Of a stretch of DNA of 64,000 nucleotides, positions 57,097-64,000 are shown piece after piece (position 1 is the stretch's first letter; each line of letters starts with the position of its first letter). Both the position numbers and the translations under genes were made by a program. Below the pieces are notes generated by a model. It made no database searches. It saw nothing but the letters and a program-made list of their open reading frames with translations, and was not told where the DNA came from. Source of the stretch: an uncultured Clostridia bacterium (GTDB taxonomy: Bacteria > Bacillota > Clostridia > Christensenellales > Borkfalkiaceae); contig CAKQKI010000003.1 of assembly GCA_934248055.1 (NCBI GenBank), positions 1 through 64,000 of the forward strand, in the 5' to 3' direction.

Positions 57097-57125
57097 ATTA
57101 TAAGGCATAAACCGATTTTCGTCAA
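57097..57125 (-). promoter_or_regulatory. Promoter of the candidate GGA-hairpin RNA
   Basis: TTGACG (57120-57125), a 17-base spacer and a perfect TATAAT (57097-57102) on the minus strand. It is one of the strongest promoters in the window, yet no ordinary gene follows it. Confidence 0.85.
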
Positions 57126-57206
57126 TAGGTTTTTTAAAAATTTTTATCGTATTTATTTTTCAAAAAGGTATTTACAAAAGCAAAATTACGTGTTATAATA
57201 ATAAAG

Positions 57207-57501
57207 TAGGGATTCCATTCGACATCACTAATTACCGAAAAGGCGTCTTTTTCGCCATTTTCCGCGACCGCTTGGGCGCAGTACATCCGGTACAGCAACC
57301 CTCACGTTCGCAAAAAATCATCAAAAAATGCGCTCTTTTCGGTGCGAAGCATTTTTGCGGATGAGAAACCGACCGCATCGCGGCTCGTTCAGGCAAGGCA
57401 AACGCCCGAAGTTGTACTTGGCGTACTACGAGCGGCGTTTAACGCCGCATAAATCGGTTTATCACCGCAAAAATAACTAGTGATGACGAATGGAATCCCT
57501 A
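57207..57501 (+). mobile_element. MITE-like repeat, family 1, copy C
   Basis: Third copy of the 290-base element, same orientation as copy B, flanked by TA. It lies three bases beyond the lysR stop. The left tip has one change (CGACAT for CGTCAT). It has no coding capacity. Confidence 0.85.
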
Positions 57502-57503
57502 GG

Positions 57504-58373
57504 TTATAAACCGCTACAAACGTAATCGTAAACTTTCCTTGCAGATTTAAGGAAAGTTTTATTTTTATGGCTTATTACGTAAGATTTTCTTATAAGTTCG
57601 GCGTCTTTTATCTTAACTTCTTTCATTCTTTTTTTACCGAGATAACTCTTTATAAGATCTTCCGGCAAAACCGCCACGCCGAGATTTTCCCTTACCGCCG
57701 AAATTATCGCCTGATTGCTTATCGACTCCATCGTGGGCGTAAACGCAAGGTCGTTAATATCGAAAAGGCTTTCGAGATAATCGCGCGACGCGCTCCCCTT
57801 TTCGCGAAGAAGCAAATCGGCTTTAGCAAGTTCTTTTATAGAAACTTCGTTCGGGTAATCGTAATCGTAACCGCAAACGACGGTAAGTTTGTCGCTGCTG
57901 TATTCCAGCGCTTTTATATTAGGAAACGACGGCTTGCCTTCGATTATCGCGAAATCTATATTACCGTCGAGAATGCCTTCCTGAATTTCACGCGCGTTGT
58001 TTATAACGGAAAACAGTCGCACTTCGGGCATATTGTCTTTAACGTAACGCATTATCCCCGGCAATACCGTTTTACCGAACGTAAGCGACGCGCCTATGTT
58101 GATTTTGGGTCGTTCCGAGGCGGATTTAGCCATATTTTCGAATTCTTCAAAGTTTAAAACGACTTCTTTTGCCTTTATAAACAATAACTTTCCGTCTTCC
58201 GTGAGTTTTAACTTCTGATTTATTCTGTTAAACAGCGCGACGCCGTAATACTTTTCAACGTCCGAAATCGTCTGCGAAATGGCGGGCTGCGCTATATGCA
58301 GATTTTCCGCCGCCCTGGTAACGCTTCCCGTTTCGCACACCGTTATAAAAACCTTTAAATGCCTTAACGTCAT
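57504..58373 (-). CDS. LysR-family transcriptional regulator
   Basis: A 289-residue one-component regulator. The N-terminal winged helix (1-60) contains VTRAAENLHIAQPAISQTIS, and the periplasmic-binding-protein-like effector domain spans about 90-285. The sequence resembles the CysL/CbbR subgroup that responds to small metabolites, but the ligand is unknown. It is divergent from the Na/Pi cotransporter gene, and the two promoters overlap face to face, so it probably controls that gene and itself. The Shine-Dalgarno is weak. Confidence 0.9.
   Translation of the reverse strand: MTLRHLKVFITVCETGSVTRAAENLHIAQPAISQTISDVEKYYGVALFNRINQKLKLTEDGKLLFIKAKEVVLNFEEFENMAKSASERPKINIGASLTFGKTVLPGIMRYVKDNMPEVRLFSVINNAREIQEGILDGNIDFAIIEGKPSFPNIKALEYSSDKLTVVCGYDYDYPNEVSIKELAKADLLLREKGSASRDYLESLFDINDLAFTPTMESISNQAIISAVRENLGVAVLPEDLIKSYLGKKRMKEVKIKDAELIRKSYVISHKNKTFLKSARKVYDYVCSGL
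57530..57569 (+). terminator. Plus-strand terminator inside the lysR 3' end
   Basis: AAACTTTCCTT and AAGGAAAGTTT form a perfect 11-base stem with an eight-base loop, followed on the plus strand by TTTATTTTT. It is antisense to lysR coding sequence and would stop transcription coming out of MITE copy C. Confidence 0.55.
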
Positions 58374-58406
58374 AACCTATAACCTGATTTATATAAACTT
58401 TATAAT

Positions 58407-58435
58407 ATTATACTATTTTACATATCGGTTGTCAA
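58407..58435 (-). promoter_or_regulatory. Promoter of lysR
   Basis: Perfect consensus TTGACA (58430-58435), a 17-base spacer and TATAAT (58407-58412) on the minus strand. It overlaps the opposing promoter of the cotransporter gene. Confidence 0.85.
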
Positions 58436-58446
58436 TGAGTTATAAT
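58417..58446 (+). promoter_or_regulatory. Promoter of the Na/Pi cotransporter gene
   Basis: TTTACA (58417-58422), an 18-base spacer and TATAAT (58441-58446). It shares DNA with the divergent lysR promoter, so polymerases would compete. Confidence 0.7.
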
Positions 58447-58478
58447 ACTTTACGAGAATTTTACACGAGGTTTAACAA

Positions 58479-60101
58479 ATGAGTTTTTCGGACTGGACTT
58501 TGTTTATCGTAAAACTGTTATCGGGAACGGGCGTATTTCTCGTAGGCGTTACCCTTCTTACGAAAAACATAGAACAACTTGCAACTAACGGAATAAAAAA
58601 TCTTTTTCAAAAAACGGCGAACAAAAAACTGCTTAACGCGGGCATAGGAATGGCGTCTACCGCGCTTATTCAGAGTTCGGGCGTTACCACGGTGCTTATA
58701 GTAGGCTTCGTTAACGTAGGGCTTATGAGTTTAACGCAGGCGACGGCAATGATAATGGGCGCAAACATAGGAACGACCATAACCGCGCAGATAGCCGCGC
58801 TCAGCGAATTCGATTTCACCGTTTACGTTCAGGTTCTCGCGTGCGTAGGAATAATGACGGCGATGGTCGCTTCGAAAGAAAAAGTTAAAAACGCAGGATA
58901 CATTATAGCGGGGCTGGGAATTATTTTTATAGGTCTTTCTTTAATGTCGCACTCGATGACGGATTATAAAGCAGCAATTCAATCCGTTCTCGGCGGATTG
59001 ACGAATAATTTAGTATTGTTTTTAGTCGGAATAATACTTACCGCGCTCGTTCAGTCGAGTTCCGCAACGACTTCTATAGTAATTGCCATGTCGGTTGCGG
59101 GGCTTACGATAGGCACGGGCAGAAACGAAATTTTGTTTTTTATTCTCGGAACGAACATCGGTTCGTGCGTTACCGCGATTATGTCGACTATAGGCGCAAG
59201 CACGAACGCTAAAAGAGCGGGGCTTATTCACCTTATGTTCAACGTTTTCGGGTCTGTTATATTCTATATAATACTCTCCGTTTTCCCTTCTTTTATGGAC
59301 GTTACTTTCAAACGCTGGTTTTACGTTCCCGCAACGCAGATCGCAATGTTCCACACGTTTTTCAATTTATCGTGCGCGATAGTATTTCTGCCCTTTACGG
59401 AAGTGTTTGTAAAAATAGCGAAATTTGTAATTAAAGACAAAGCCCTGCCGAAAGAAATTACGTATATCGACGAGCGTATATTATCAAACGCTTCGCTTGC
59501 GATAACGCAACTCAAAAAAGAAAGCATGCTCCTTGCAGACACCGCCATGGGCGCGTACATAGCCGCGTTCGACGCGTTTGACAAGCGCGACGTTTCCGAT
59601 CTCGACGCGATTTATTCCGAAATAGAAAAATGCGAAAAGAGAAGCGAAAACATAACGGGGTATCTTATAAAGGTATCGTCGGTATGCAACGGCTCGAACG
59701 AAGAAAAAGAAGTGGCGAACATTCACAACAACGTCGGCGATATTATGAGAATTGCGGATATTGCCGATAATTTTACGAAGTACGCAAAGCACGAAGTAAA
59801 GCACAACATCAACTTTTCCGAAGGCGTGCAGGACGAAGTGAGAGATATGGTCAAACTCACCGTTTCGCTTTTCGACTCCGTTAAAGAGTGCTATCTTTCG
59901 GGTGACGTTTCTTTACTCAAAGAAGTAGACGAGAAAGAAGATAAAATCGACGCTATGCGTAAAAACCTTATCAACGGACATATCGAACGGCTTAACAACG
60001 GAAACTGCAAACCCGAATCGAGCGGCGTGTTTATAAATTCGGTATCGAATATAGAAAGGCTCGGGGATCACTTAACGTATATCGCTTACACCGTAAAATA
60101 A
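58479..60101 (+). CDS. Na+/phosphate cotransporter with C-terminal PhoU-like domain
   Basis: A 540-residue NptA-type (SLC34-like, TC 2.A.58) membrane transporter. Two inverted repeats each hold the QSS signature: QSSGVTT near 65 and QSSSATTS near 197. About eight membrane helices lie in residues 10-325. The last 190 residues form a soluble helical PhoU-like domain (two helix bundles), thought to sense or regulate phosphate transport. It starts at ATG 58479 after ACGAGG. The divergent LysR protein is a likely regulator. Confidence 0.93.
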   Translation: MSFSDWTLFIVKLLSGTGVFLVGVTLLTKNIEQLATNGIKNLFQKTANKKLLNAGIGMASTALIQSSGVTTVLIVGFVNVGLMSLTQATAMIMGANIGTTITAQIAALSEFDFTVYVQVLACVGIMTAMVASKEKVKNAGYIIAGLGIIFIGLSLMSHSMTDYKAAIQSVLGGLTNNLVLFLVGIILTALVQSSSATTSIVIAMSVAGLTIGTGRNEILFFILGTNIGSCVTAIMSTIGASTNAKRAGLIHLMFNVFGSVIFYIILSVFPSFMDVTFKRWFYVPATQIAMFHTFFNLSCAIVFLPFTEVFVKIAKFVIKDKALPKEITYIDERILSNASLAITQLKKESMLLADTAMGAYIAAFDAFDKRDVSDLDAIYSEIEKCEKRSENITGYLIKVSSVCNGSNEEKEVANIHNNVGDIMRIADIADNFTKYAKHEVKHNINFSEGVQDEVRDMVKLTVSLFDSVKECYLSGDVSLLKEVDEKEDKIDAMRKNLINGHIERLNNGNCKPESSGVFINSVSNIERLGDHLTYIAYTVK

Positions 60102-60142
60102 TCGTAAAATATAAAAATCGTTTTTTATCCCCTTTCATTTAC

Positions 60143-60172
60143 TTGACTTTTATCCGTTTGAAATCGTATAAT
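60143..60172 (+). promoter_or_regulatory. Promoter of the pyk leader
   Basis: TTGACT (60143-60148), an 18-base spacer and TATAAT (60167-60172); predicted start near 60179. Confidence 0.8.
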
Positions 60173-60178
60173 TATACG

Positions 60179-60296
60179 GACGTAAATGGTGGAGTCTGTC
60201 ATACGCTTTAAGCGTATTTTACGTTGGATTTTTTTGATTGAAATTTTCAGGCAGAACGGCGTTCTGCCCTTTTTTATTTCCACCGAAGGAAGTTAT
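60179..60296 (+). promoter_or_regulatory. Structured leader of pyk with intrinsic terminator (attenuator)
   Basis: The roughly 118-base leader holds a palindromic hairpin ATACGCTTTAAGCGTAT (60200-60216). A strong terminator follows: GGCAGAAC, GGC, GTTCTGCC (60250-60268) then CTTTTTT. GGTGGA at 60188-60193 can pair with TCCACC at 60279-60284 just before the pyk Shine-Dalgarno. The arrangement is that of a transcription attenuator or riboswitch, of no class I recognise. An ATG at 60186 opens a frame that runs into pyk. Confidence 0.6.
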
Positions 60297-61706
60297 ATGA
60301 GAAAAACGAAAATAATATGCACGATAGGTCCTTCTTCGGAAAACGAAGAAACTCTTAAACAAATGTGTCTTGCGGGAATGAACGTTGCAAGGCTTAACTT
60401 TTCGCACGGCACTCACGAAGAGCATCTTAAAAAGATAAATCTTATAAAAAAAGTGCGCGACGAATTAAACGTTCCGCTTGCGATAATGCTCGACACGAAA
60501 GGTCCCGAATTTCGCACGGGAACTTATAAAAACGGCAAAATAACCCTTAAAAGCGGAAGCGATTTTACCCTTGTGTGCGACGATTGCGAAGGAGACGAAA
60601 CACGCGTTTCGGTATCGTATAAAGACCTTTACAAAGAACTTTACGCGGGCGATAAAGTGCTTATAAACAACGGGCTTGTCATTCTTACGGTAGAAAGCGT
60701 ATGCGGTAAAGAAATCCGCTGTAAAGTTGCGGAAGGCGGAGTGCTGTCGGACAGAAAAAGCATGAGTTTTCCGGGCAAACACCTGAAAATAGAATATCTC
60801 GGAGAACAAGACAAAAAAGATATTGCCTTCGGACTTGAAAACGACGTTGATTTTATAGCCTGCTCTTTCGTTTCCTGCAAAAAAAATCTTGACGACGTTA
60901 AAGAGTTTATTAAAACGATCGGAGATAAAAACGTGGATCTTATAGCGAAAATCGAAAATCGCGCGGGGATAGACAATATTGAAGAAATAATGCAAAGTTG
61001 CGACGGCGTTATGGTCGCGCGCGGTGATCTCGGCGTTGAAATTCCGTATGAATGTCTGCCCGAAGTTCAGAAAAAACTTATAACCAAATGCCGCCTTTTA
61101 GGCAAGCGCGTTATAACGGCTACCGAAATGCTCGAATCTATGATATACAATCCGCGCCCTACCCGCGCCGAAATTTCGGACGTTGCAAACGCCGTTTACG
61201 ACGGTACGAGCGCGATAATGCTTTCGGGCGAAACAGCCGCGGGCAAATACCCCGTGGAAGCGATAAAAACGATGAGCCGCATTGCAAGTCACACCGAAGA
61301 AAATATCCACTACGAAAAGCGTTTTCATAACGCCGATTTTAAAATCAAAAACCTTACCGACGCTATTTCGCACGCAACGTGCTGTATGGCTCTCGATATA
61401 AACGCGGAATGTGTGGCGGCATGCACTATTTCGGGGCTTACCGCGCGAATGATTTCAAGATTTCGCTGCCCCGTTACCATACTCGGCGTAACGAGCGATA
61501 AAAAAACGTGGCACAAACTCTCGCTTTCCTGGAACGTAGTTCCCGTTTTGTGCGACAGATATACCACGACCGACGAAATGTTCTCGGAAGCGAAACGCCT
61601 TGCCAAAAAAACTCTCGGCTTGTCCGACGGCGACAGAATAGTAATAACGGGCGGAATAACCGGTCAGTCGGGAATGACGGACACTATAAAAGTAGTAAAT
61701 ATTTAA
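60297..61706 (+). CDS. pyk: Pyruvate kinase
   Basis: Converts PEP and ADP to pyruvate and ATP. The 469-residue protein has the start KTKIICTIGPSS, RLNFSHGTHEEH, the catalytic-lysine region LIAKIENRAGIDN, MVARGDLGVEIP and the TATEMLESM loop. It ends after the normal C-terminal domain and lacks the extra PEP-utiliser-like domain found in Bacillus pyruvate kinase. ATG 60297 is chosen because GAAGGAAG precedes it; the longer in-frame reading from 60186 would translate through a terminator hairpin. Confidence 0.96.
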   Translation: MRKTKIICTIGPSSENEETLKQMCLAGMNVARLNFSHGTHEEHLKKINLIKKVRDELNVPLAIMLDTKGPEFRTGTYKNGKITLKSGSDFTLVCDDCEGDETRVSVSYKDLYKELYAGDKVLINNGLVILTVESVCGKEIRCKVAEGGVLSDRKSMSFPGKHLKIEYLGEQDKKDIAFGLENDVDFIACSFVSCKKNLDDVKEFIKTIGDKNVDLIAKIENRAGIDNIEEIMQSCDGVMVARGDLGVEIPYECLPEVQKKLITKCRLLGKRVITATEMLESMIYNPRPTRAEISDVANAVYDGTSAIMLSGETAAGKYPVEAIKTMSRIASHTEENIHYEKRFHNADFKIKNLTDAISHATCCMALDINAECVAACTISGLTARMISRFRCPVTILGVTSDKKTWHKLSLSWNVVPVLCDRYTTTDEMFSEAKRLAKKTLGLSDGDRIVITGGITGQSGMTDTIKVVNI

Positions 61707-61724
61707 AATTTAATTACAACGATA

Positions 61725-61768
61725 AAAAAGAGCGCGTAGCGGAAAATTCCGTTACGCGCTTTTTTTTT
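61725..61768 (+). terminator. Terminator of pyk
   Basis: A 14-base stem (AGCGCGTAGCGGAA with its near-perfect complement) is followed by nine T and preceded by A-rich DNA. Confidence 0.95.
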
Positions 61769-61850
61769 ACGTCGGACAAGAATAAGCCGCCCTTGCCCGC
61801 CCTTATTTTACGCCGCTGTCAACGAATATATTAAAAATATCGCTTATCGG

Positions 61851-61933
61851 GGTAACCGCCGTTAAAATTTTAGCAATAAAAACGAGTGCGCGACGGTTAC
61901 GCACCCGATAAATATTTATTTTTACGGCGGTTA
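61851..61933 (-). terminator. Terminator region of cysE-cysS
   Basis: On the minus strand GTGCG pairs with CGCAC (61886-61904), followed by CTCGTTTTTATT. An outer inverted repeat TAACCGCCGT...ACGGCGGTTA (61852-61861 and 61924-61933) encloses it, making a larger structured 3' end. Nothing coding is seen in 61769-61949. Confidence 0.6.
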
Positions 61934-61949
61934 GAAAATGCCGTTAAAA

Positions 61950-63335
61950 TTATTTAGTTAAAATTTCATAACCGTCTTTGGTGTTTTTTACGATATAGCC
62001 TTTTTCCGAAATCTCTGCGCGGAGCGCGTCGGCAGAAGCGTAATCTTTAATTTTTCTTGCCGCCTGCATTTTTTCGGCAATCGCGATAATTTCGGAAGGA
62101 ACGCTTTCGGTTTTGCTTTCTTCTTTTAAATTTTTAAAGCCGAGACCGAAAACCCTGTCGAAATCGAGCGCGGTTTCGTAAACGTCTTTCGACGGCGGTT
62201 CTTTGAGCATATTCCACAAAACCCCGAGCGCGGACGGAACGTTTAAATCGTCCGAAACGTCTTCTTCGAACTCTTTTTTATAGCCGTTTAACTTTTCTTC
62301 GCCGAGAAGCGCGGCGGAATTTTTATGTTTTAAAATAAGCGCGCAAAGTCTTTCGTAAGCGGTTTTAGCGGCGTCCATTCCTTCAAAAGTAAAGTTGAGT
62401 TTTTTGCGGTAATGCGTGTTAAGGCAAAAATACCTGAACGCCATGGGAGAATAGCCTTTTTCTTCGAGTTGCGCAACGGTATAAGTGTTCCCGAGCGACT
62501 TGCTCATTTTGCCGCCGTCAACAAGCATAAATTCGCCGTGCATCCAGAATTTTGCGGGGTTTTTCCCGGTTAATCCTTCGCTTTGCGCGATTTCGTTTTC
62601 GTGATGAATGGGGATATGATCCACGCCGCCGGTATGAATATCGAAAACGTCGCCGAGATATTTTTCAGACATTGCCGAACACTCAATATGCCAGCCGGGA
62701 TAACCCATTCCCCACGGACTTTCCCACTGCATGATATGCTCTTTCGGCGCTTTTTTCCAGAGCGCGAAATCGTAAGGATTGCGCTTGCCGTCGTTCACTT
62801 CTATACGCGCTCCCGCTTTAAGATCTTCAAGGGTATTGCCCGAAAGCGCGCCGTAATCTTTAAAACGAGATATGTCGTAATAAATGCCGTCGTCGGTTTC
62901 GTAGCCGTAACCGTTTTTAATAAGCCCTTCAACGTATTTTATCATATCGGCGATATGATCCGTCGCCTTGCATACGATTTCGGGCTTTTCTATGTTGAGT
63001 TTATTAAAATCTTCAAAGAAAACTTTCGTGTAATACGCGGCTATTTCGTAAGGGTCTTTTTTTTGAGCGCGGGCGGTTTTTTCCATCTTGTCTTCACCGT
63101 TGTCGCCGTCGTCGGTAAGGTGACCGACGTCCGTTATATTCATAACGCCTTTTATTTTATACCCTTCGTATTTCAGAACGCGGCGGAGAATATCCATAAA
63201 AACGTAAGTGCGCAGGTTGCCTATGTGCGCGTAATTGTAAACCGTAGGACCGCACGAATACATTCTTACGGTATTCGTACCGTCAACAGTCCCGAATTCT
63301 TCTTTTTTTCTCGTTAAAGTATTATAAAATCTCAT
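61950..63335 (-). CDS. cysS: Cysteinyl-tRNA synthetase
   Basis: Charges tRNA-Cys. The 461-residue class I synthetase has the zinc cysteine in YSCGPTVYN followed by the HIGH-like AHIGNLRTY, further zinc ligands in HIECSAM and HHENEIAQSE, and KMSKSLGN. A C-terminal helical anticodon-binding domain follows. ATG 63335 overlaps the cysE coding end by 14 bases. Cysteine supply (CysE) and use (CysS) are thus coupled, the common Bacillota pair. Confidence 0.97.
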   Translation of the reverse strand: MRFYNTLTRKKEEFGTVDGTNTVRMYSCGPTVYNYAHIGNLRTYVFMDILRRVLKYEGYKIKGVMNITDVGHLTDDGDNGEDKMEKTARAQKKDPYEIAAYYTKVFFEDFNKLNIEKPEIVCKATDHIADMIKYVEGLIKNGYGYETDDGIYYDISRFKDYGALSGNTLEDLKAGARIEVNDGKRNPYDFALWKKAPKEHIMQWESPWGMGYPGWHIECSAMSEKYLGDVFDIHTGGVDHIPIHHENEIAQSEGLTGKNPAKFWMHGEFMLVDGGKMSKSLGNTYTVAQLEEKGYSPMAFRYFCLNTHYRKKLNFTFEGMDAAKTAYERLCALILKHKNSAALLGEEKLNGYKKEFEEDVSDDLNVPSALGVLWNMLKEPPSKDVYETALDFDRVFGLGFKNLKEESKTESVPSEIIAIAEKMQAARKIKDYASADALRAEISEKGYIVKNTKDGYEILTK

Positions 63336-63957
63336 CTTTATTTACTTCCTTTTCAAGTTTTGCTAATCTTTGCTTTAAAGAATTTATCTCGTCAAGCACG
63401 GGATCGCGCTTATCCTGTTCGAGATCATGCACCTTTTTGCCGTTGCGCTTAATAACCCGCCCCGGAATTCCCACGACCGTGGAATCGGGCGGAACGTCGC
63501 GCAGGACGACGCTGCCCGCGCCTATCTTGCAGTTTTCGCCAACGGTTATGCAGCCGAGAATTTTCGCGCCCGCGCTTATAATGCAATCGTGCTTTATCGT
63601 CGGATGGCGCTTGTTGCCTTTATCTTTACCCGTACCGCCGAGCGTCACGCCCTGATATATAACCACGCCCGTTTCCACAACGGCGGTTTCGCCTATCACG
63701 ACGCCCGCGCCGTGATCGATGAACACGCCCGGCGCAATCGTTGCCGCGGGGTGAATTTCTATACCCGTTCTGCGCTTGGCGTTCTGACTGATTATCCGCG
63801 CAAGGAGTTTCATTCCGTGGCGATAGAAAAAATTAGCGCGCCTGTGAGCGGAAAGAGCCTTTATTCCCGAGTACGTGAGCCACACTTCGAAGCGCGTTCT
63901 CGCCGCGGGATCGTTTGCCATTGCGGCGTTTATATCCGCTTTTAAATTCTTGAACAT
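63322..63957 (-). CDS. cysE: Serine O-acetyltransferase
   Basis: Makes O-acetylserine, the first step of cysteine synthesis. The 211-residue protein has an N-terminal helical part (about 1-65), a left-handed beta-helix of hexapeptide repeats with the active-site DHGAGVVIGETAVV and QGVTLGGTG segments, and a Lys/Glu-rich C-terminal helix. It is of the shorter Gram-positive type. ATG 63957 follows AAAAGGG. It overlaps cysS. Whether it has its own promoter cannot be seen because only 43 bases remain in the window. Confidence 0.96.
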   Translation of the reverse strand: MFKNLKADINAAMANDPAARTRFEVWLTYSGIKALSAHRRANFFYRHGMKLLARIISQNAKRRTGIEIHPAATIAPGVFIDHGAGVVIGETAVVETGVVIYQGVTLGGTGKDKGNKRHPTIKHDCIISAGAKILGCITVGENCKIGAGSVVLRDVPPDSTVVGIPGRVIKRNGKKVHDLEQDKRDPVLDEINSLKQRLAKLEKEVNKDEIL

Positions 63958-64000
63958 ATTAAACCCTTTTAAACAAAAAAACCGCGCTTAAACTTAAAGA

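Noticed and set aside
56805..57125. RNase P RNA, tmRNA, 6S RNA or SRP RNA for the minus-strand transcript
   Set aside because: None of the conserved strings of these RNAs as I know them is present, and the serial GGA-loop hairpin layout does not match their folds.
60186..60296. Longer pyruvate kinase starting 37 codons upstream
   Set aside because: The extension would be translated through an intrinsic terminator and is not part of the family. A proper Shine-Dalgarno precedes ATG 60297. Kept only as a regulatory curiosity.

Overview
The window reads as a chromosomal segment of an endospore-forming, Gram-positive anaerobe of the class Clostridia (Bacillota). An uncultured gut or rumen lineage is likely, but I cannot place it to genus. 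The reasons are the Bacillota-type gene neighbourhoods (tig-clpP-clpX-lon-engB, yicC-rpoZ-priA-def-fmt-rsmB-rlmN-rpe-spoVM, yqzL-recO), the sporulation genes spmA, spmB and a 23-codon spoVM, RqcH, the two-gene SufC/SufB iron-sulfur system, and A+T-rich sigma-A promoters. No tRNA, rRNA, CRISPR array, prophage or complete insertion sequence was seen.

Layout. 1-2.2 kb: end of a type I restriction-modification locus (partial hsdM, an XRE regulator, one doubtful small ORF). 2.2-5.8 kb: ppdK, recO, yqzL. 5.9-12.8 kb: a hexuronate operon (uxaB-uxaA-uxaC, then eda-kdgK on its own promoter) with a divergent AraC regulator. 12.9-17.7 kb: sufC-sufB, a small membrane protein, and glpK with a monoacylglycerol-lipase-like gene. 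17.9-25.1 kb: protein quality control (engB, lon, clpX, clpP, tig), interrupted by an opposing SDR gene. 25.2-30.5 kb: a MITE-like repeat, rqcH, gpsA, a DMT transporter and a PLP enzyme. 30.5-38.3 kb: the long yicC-to-spoVM housekeeping operon. 38.4-46.2 kb: a second repeat type, sdaA, the mannonate half of the uronate pathway (uxuB-like, an SGNH esterase, uxuA), rsmA, tatD and metG. 46.3-53.5 kb: spmAB, the MITE, murI, rpsT, then a four-gene operon (membrane protein, methyltransferase, hslO, TPR protein). 53.7-64 kb: dapA-dapB, malQ, a candidate structured RNA, the MITE, lysR, a Na/Pi cotransporter, pyk, and cysE-cysS.

How the genes work together. The two uronate loci make a complete route from glucuronate and galacturonate to pyruvate and glyceraldehyde-3-phosphate. 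An SGNH esterase lies inside one of them, which fits use of pectin or xylan debris. PpdK, pyruvate kinase and serine dehydratase all act at the PEP/pyruvate node. Lipase plus GlpK and GpsA serve glycerol and lipid metabolism.

Most notable non-coding signals. (1) A minus-strand transcript (about 56.8-57.1 kb), driven by a near-consensus promoter, is built of consecutive short hairpins that show GGA in or at their loops; it also holds micro-ORFs with good Shine-Dalgarno sites. It looks like a CsrB/RsmZ-type regulator sponge or a micro-peptide operon. (2) Three copies of a 290-bp repeat are flanked by TA, have 24-bp terminal inverted repeats and show compensatory changes in internal hairpins; one copy supplies the stop codons of both neighbouring genes. 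(3) A second TA-flanked repeat has collapsed hairpin derivatives. (4) Six genes lack a Shine-Dalgarno and have a -10 box only 6-8 nt before the ATG, which predicts leaderless mRNAs. (5) There are terminator-like attenuators in front of pyk and priA.
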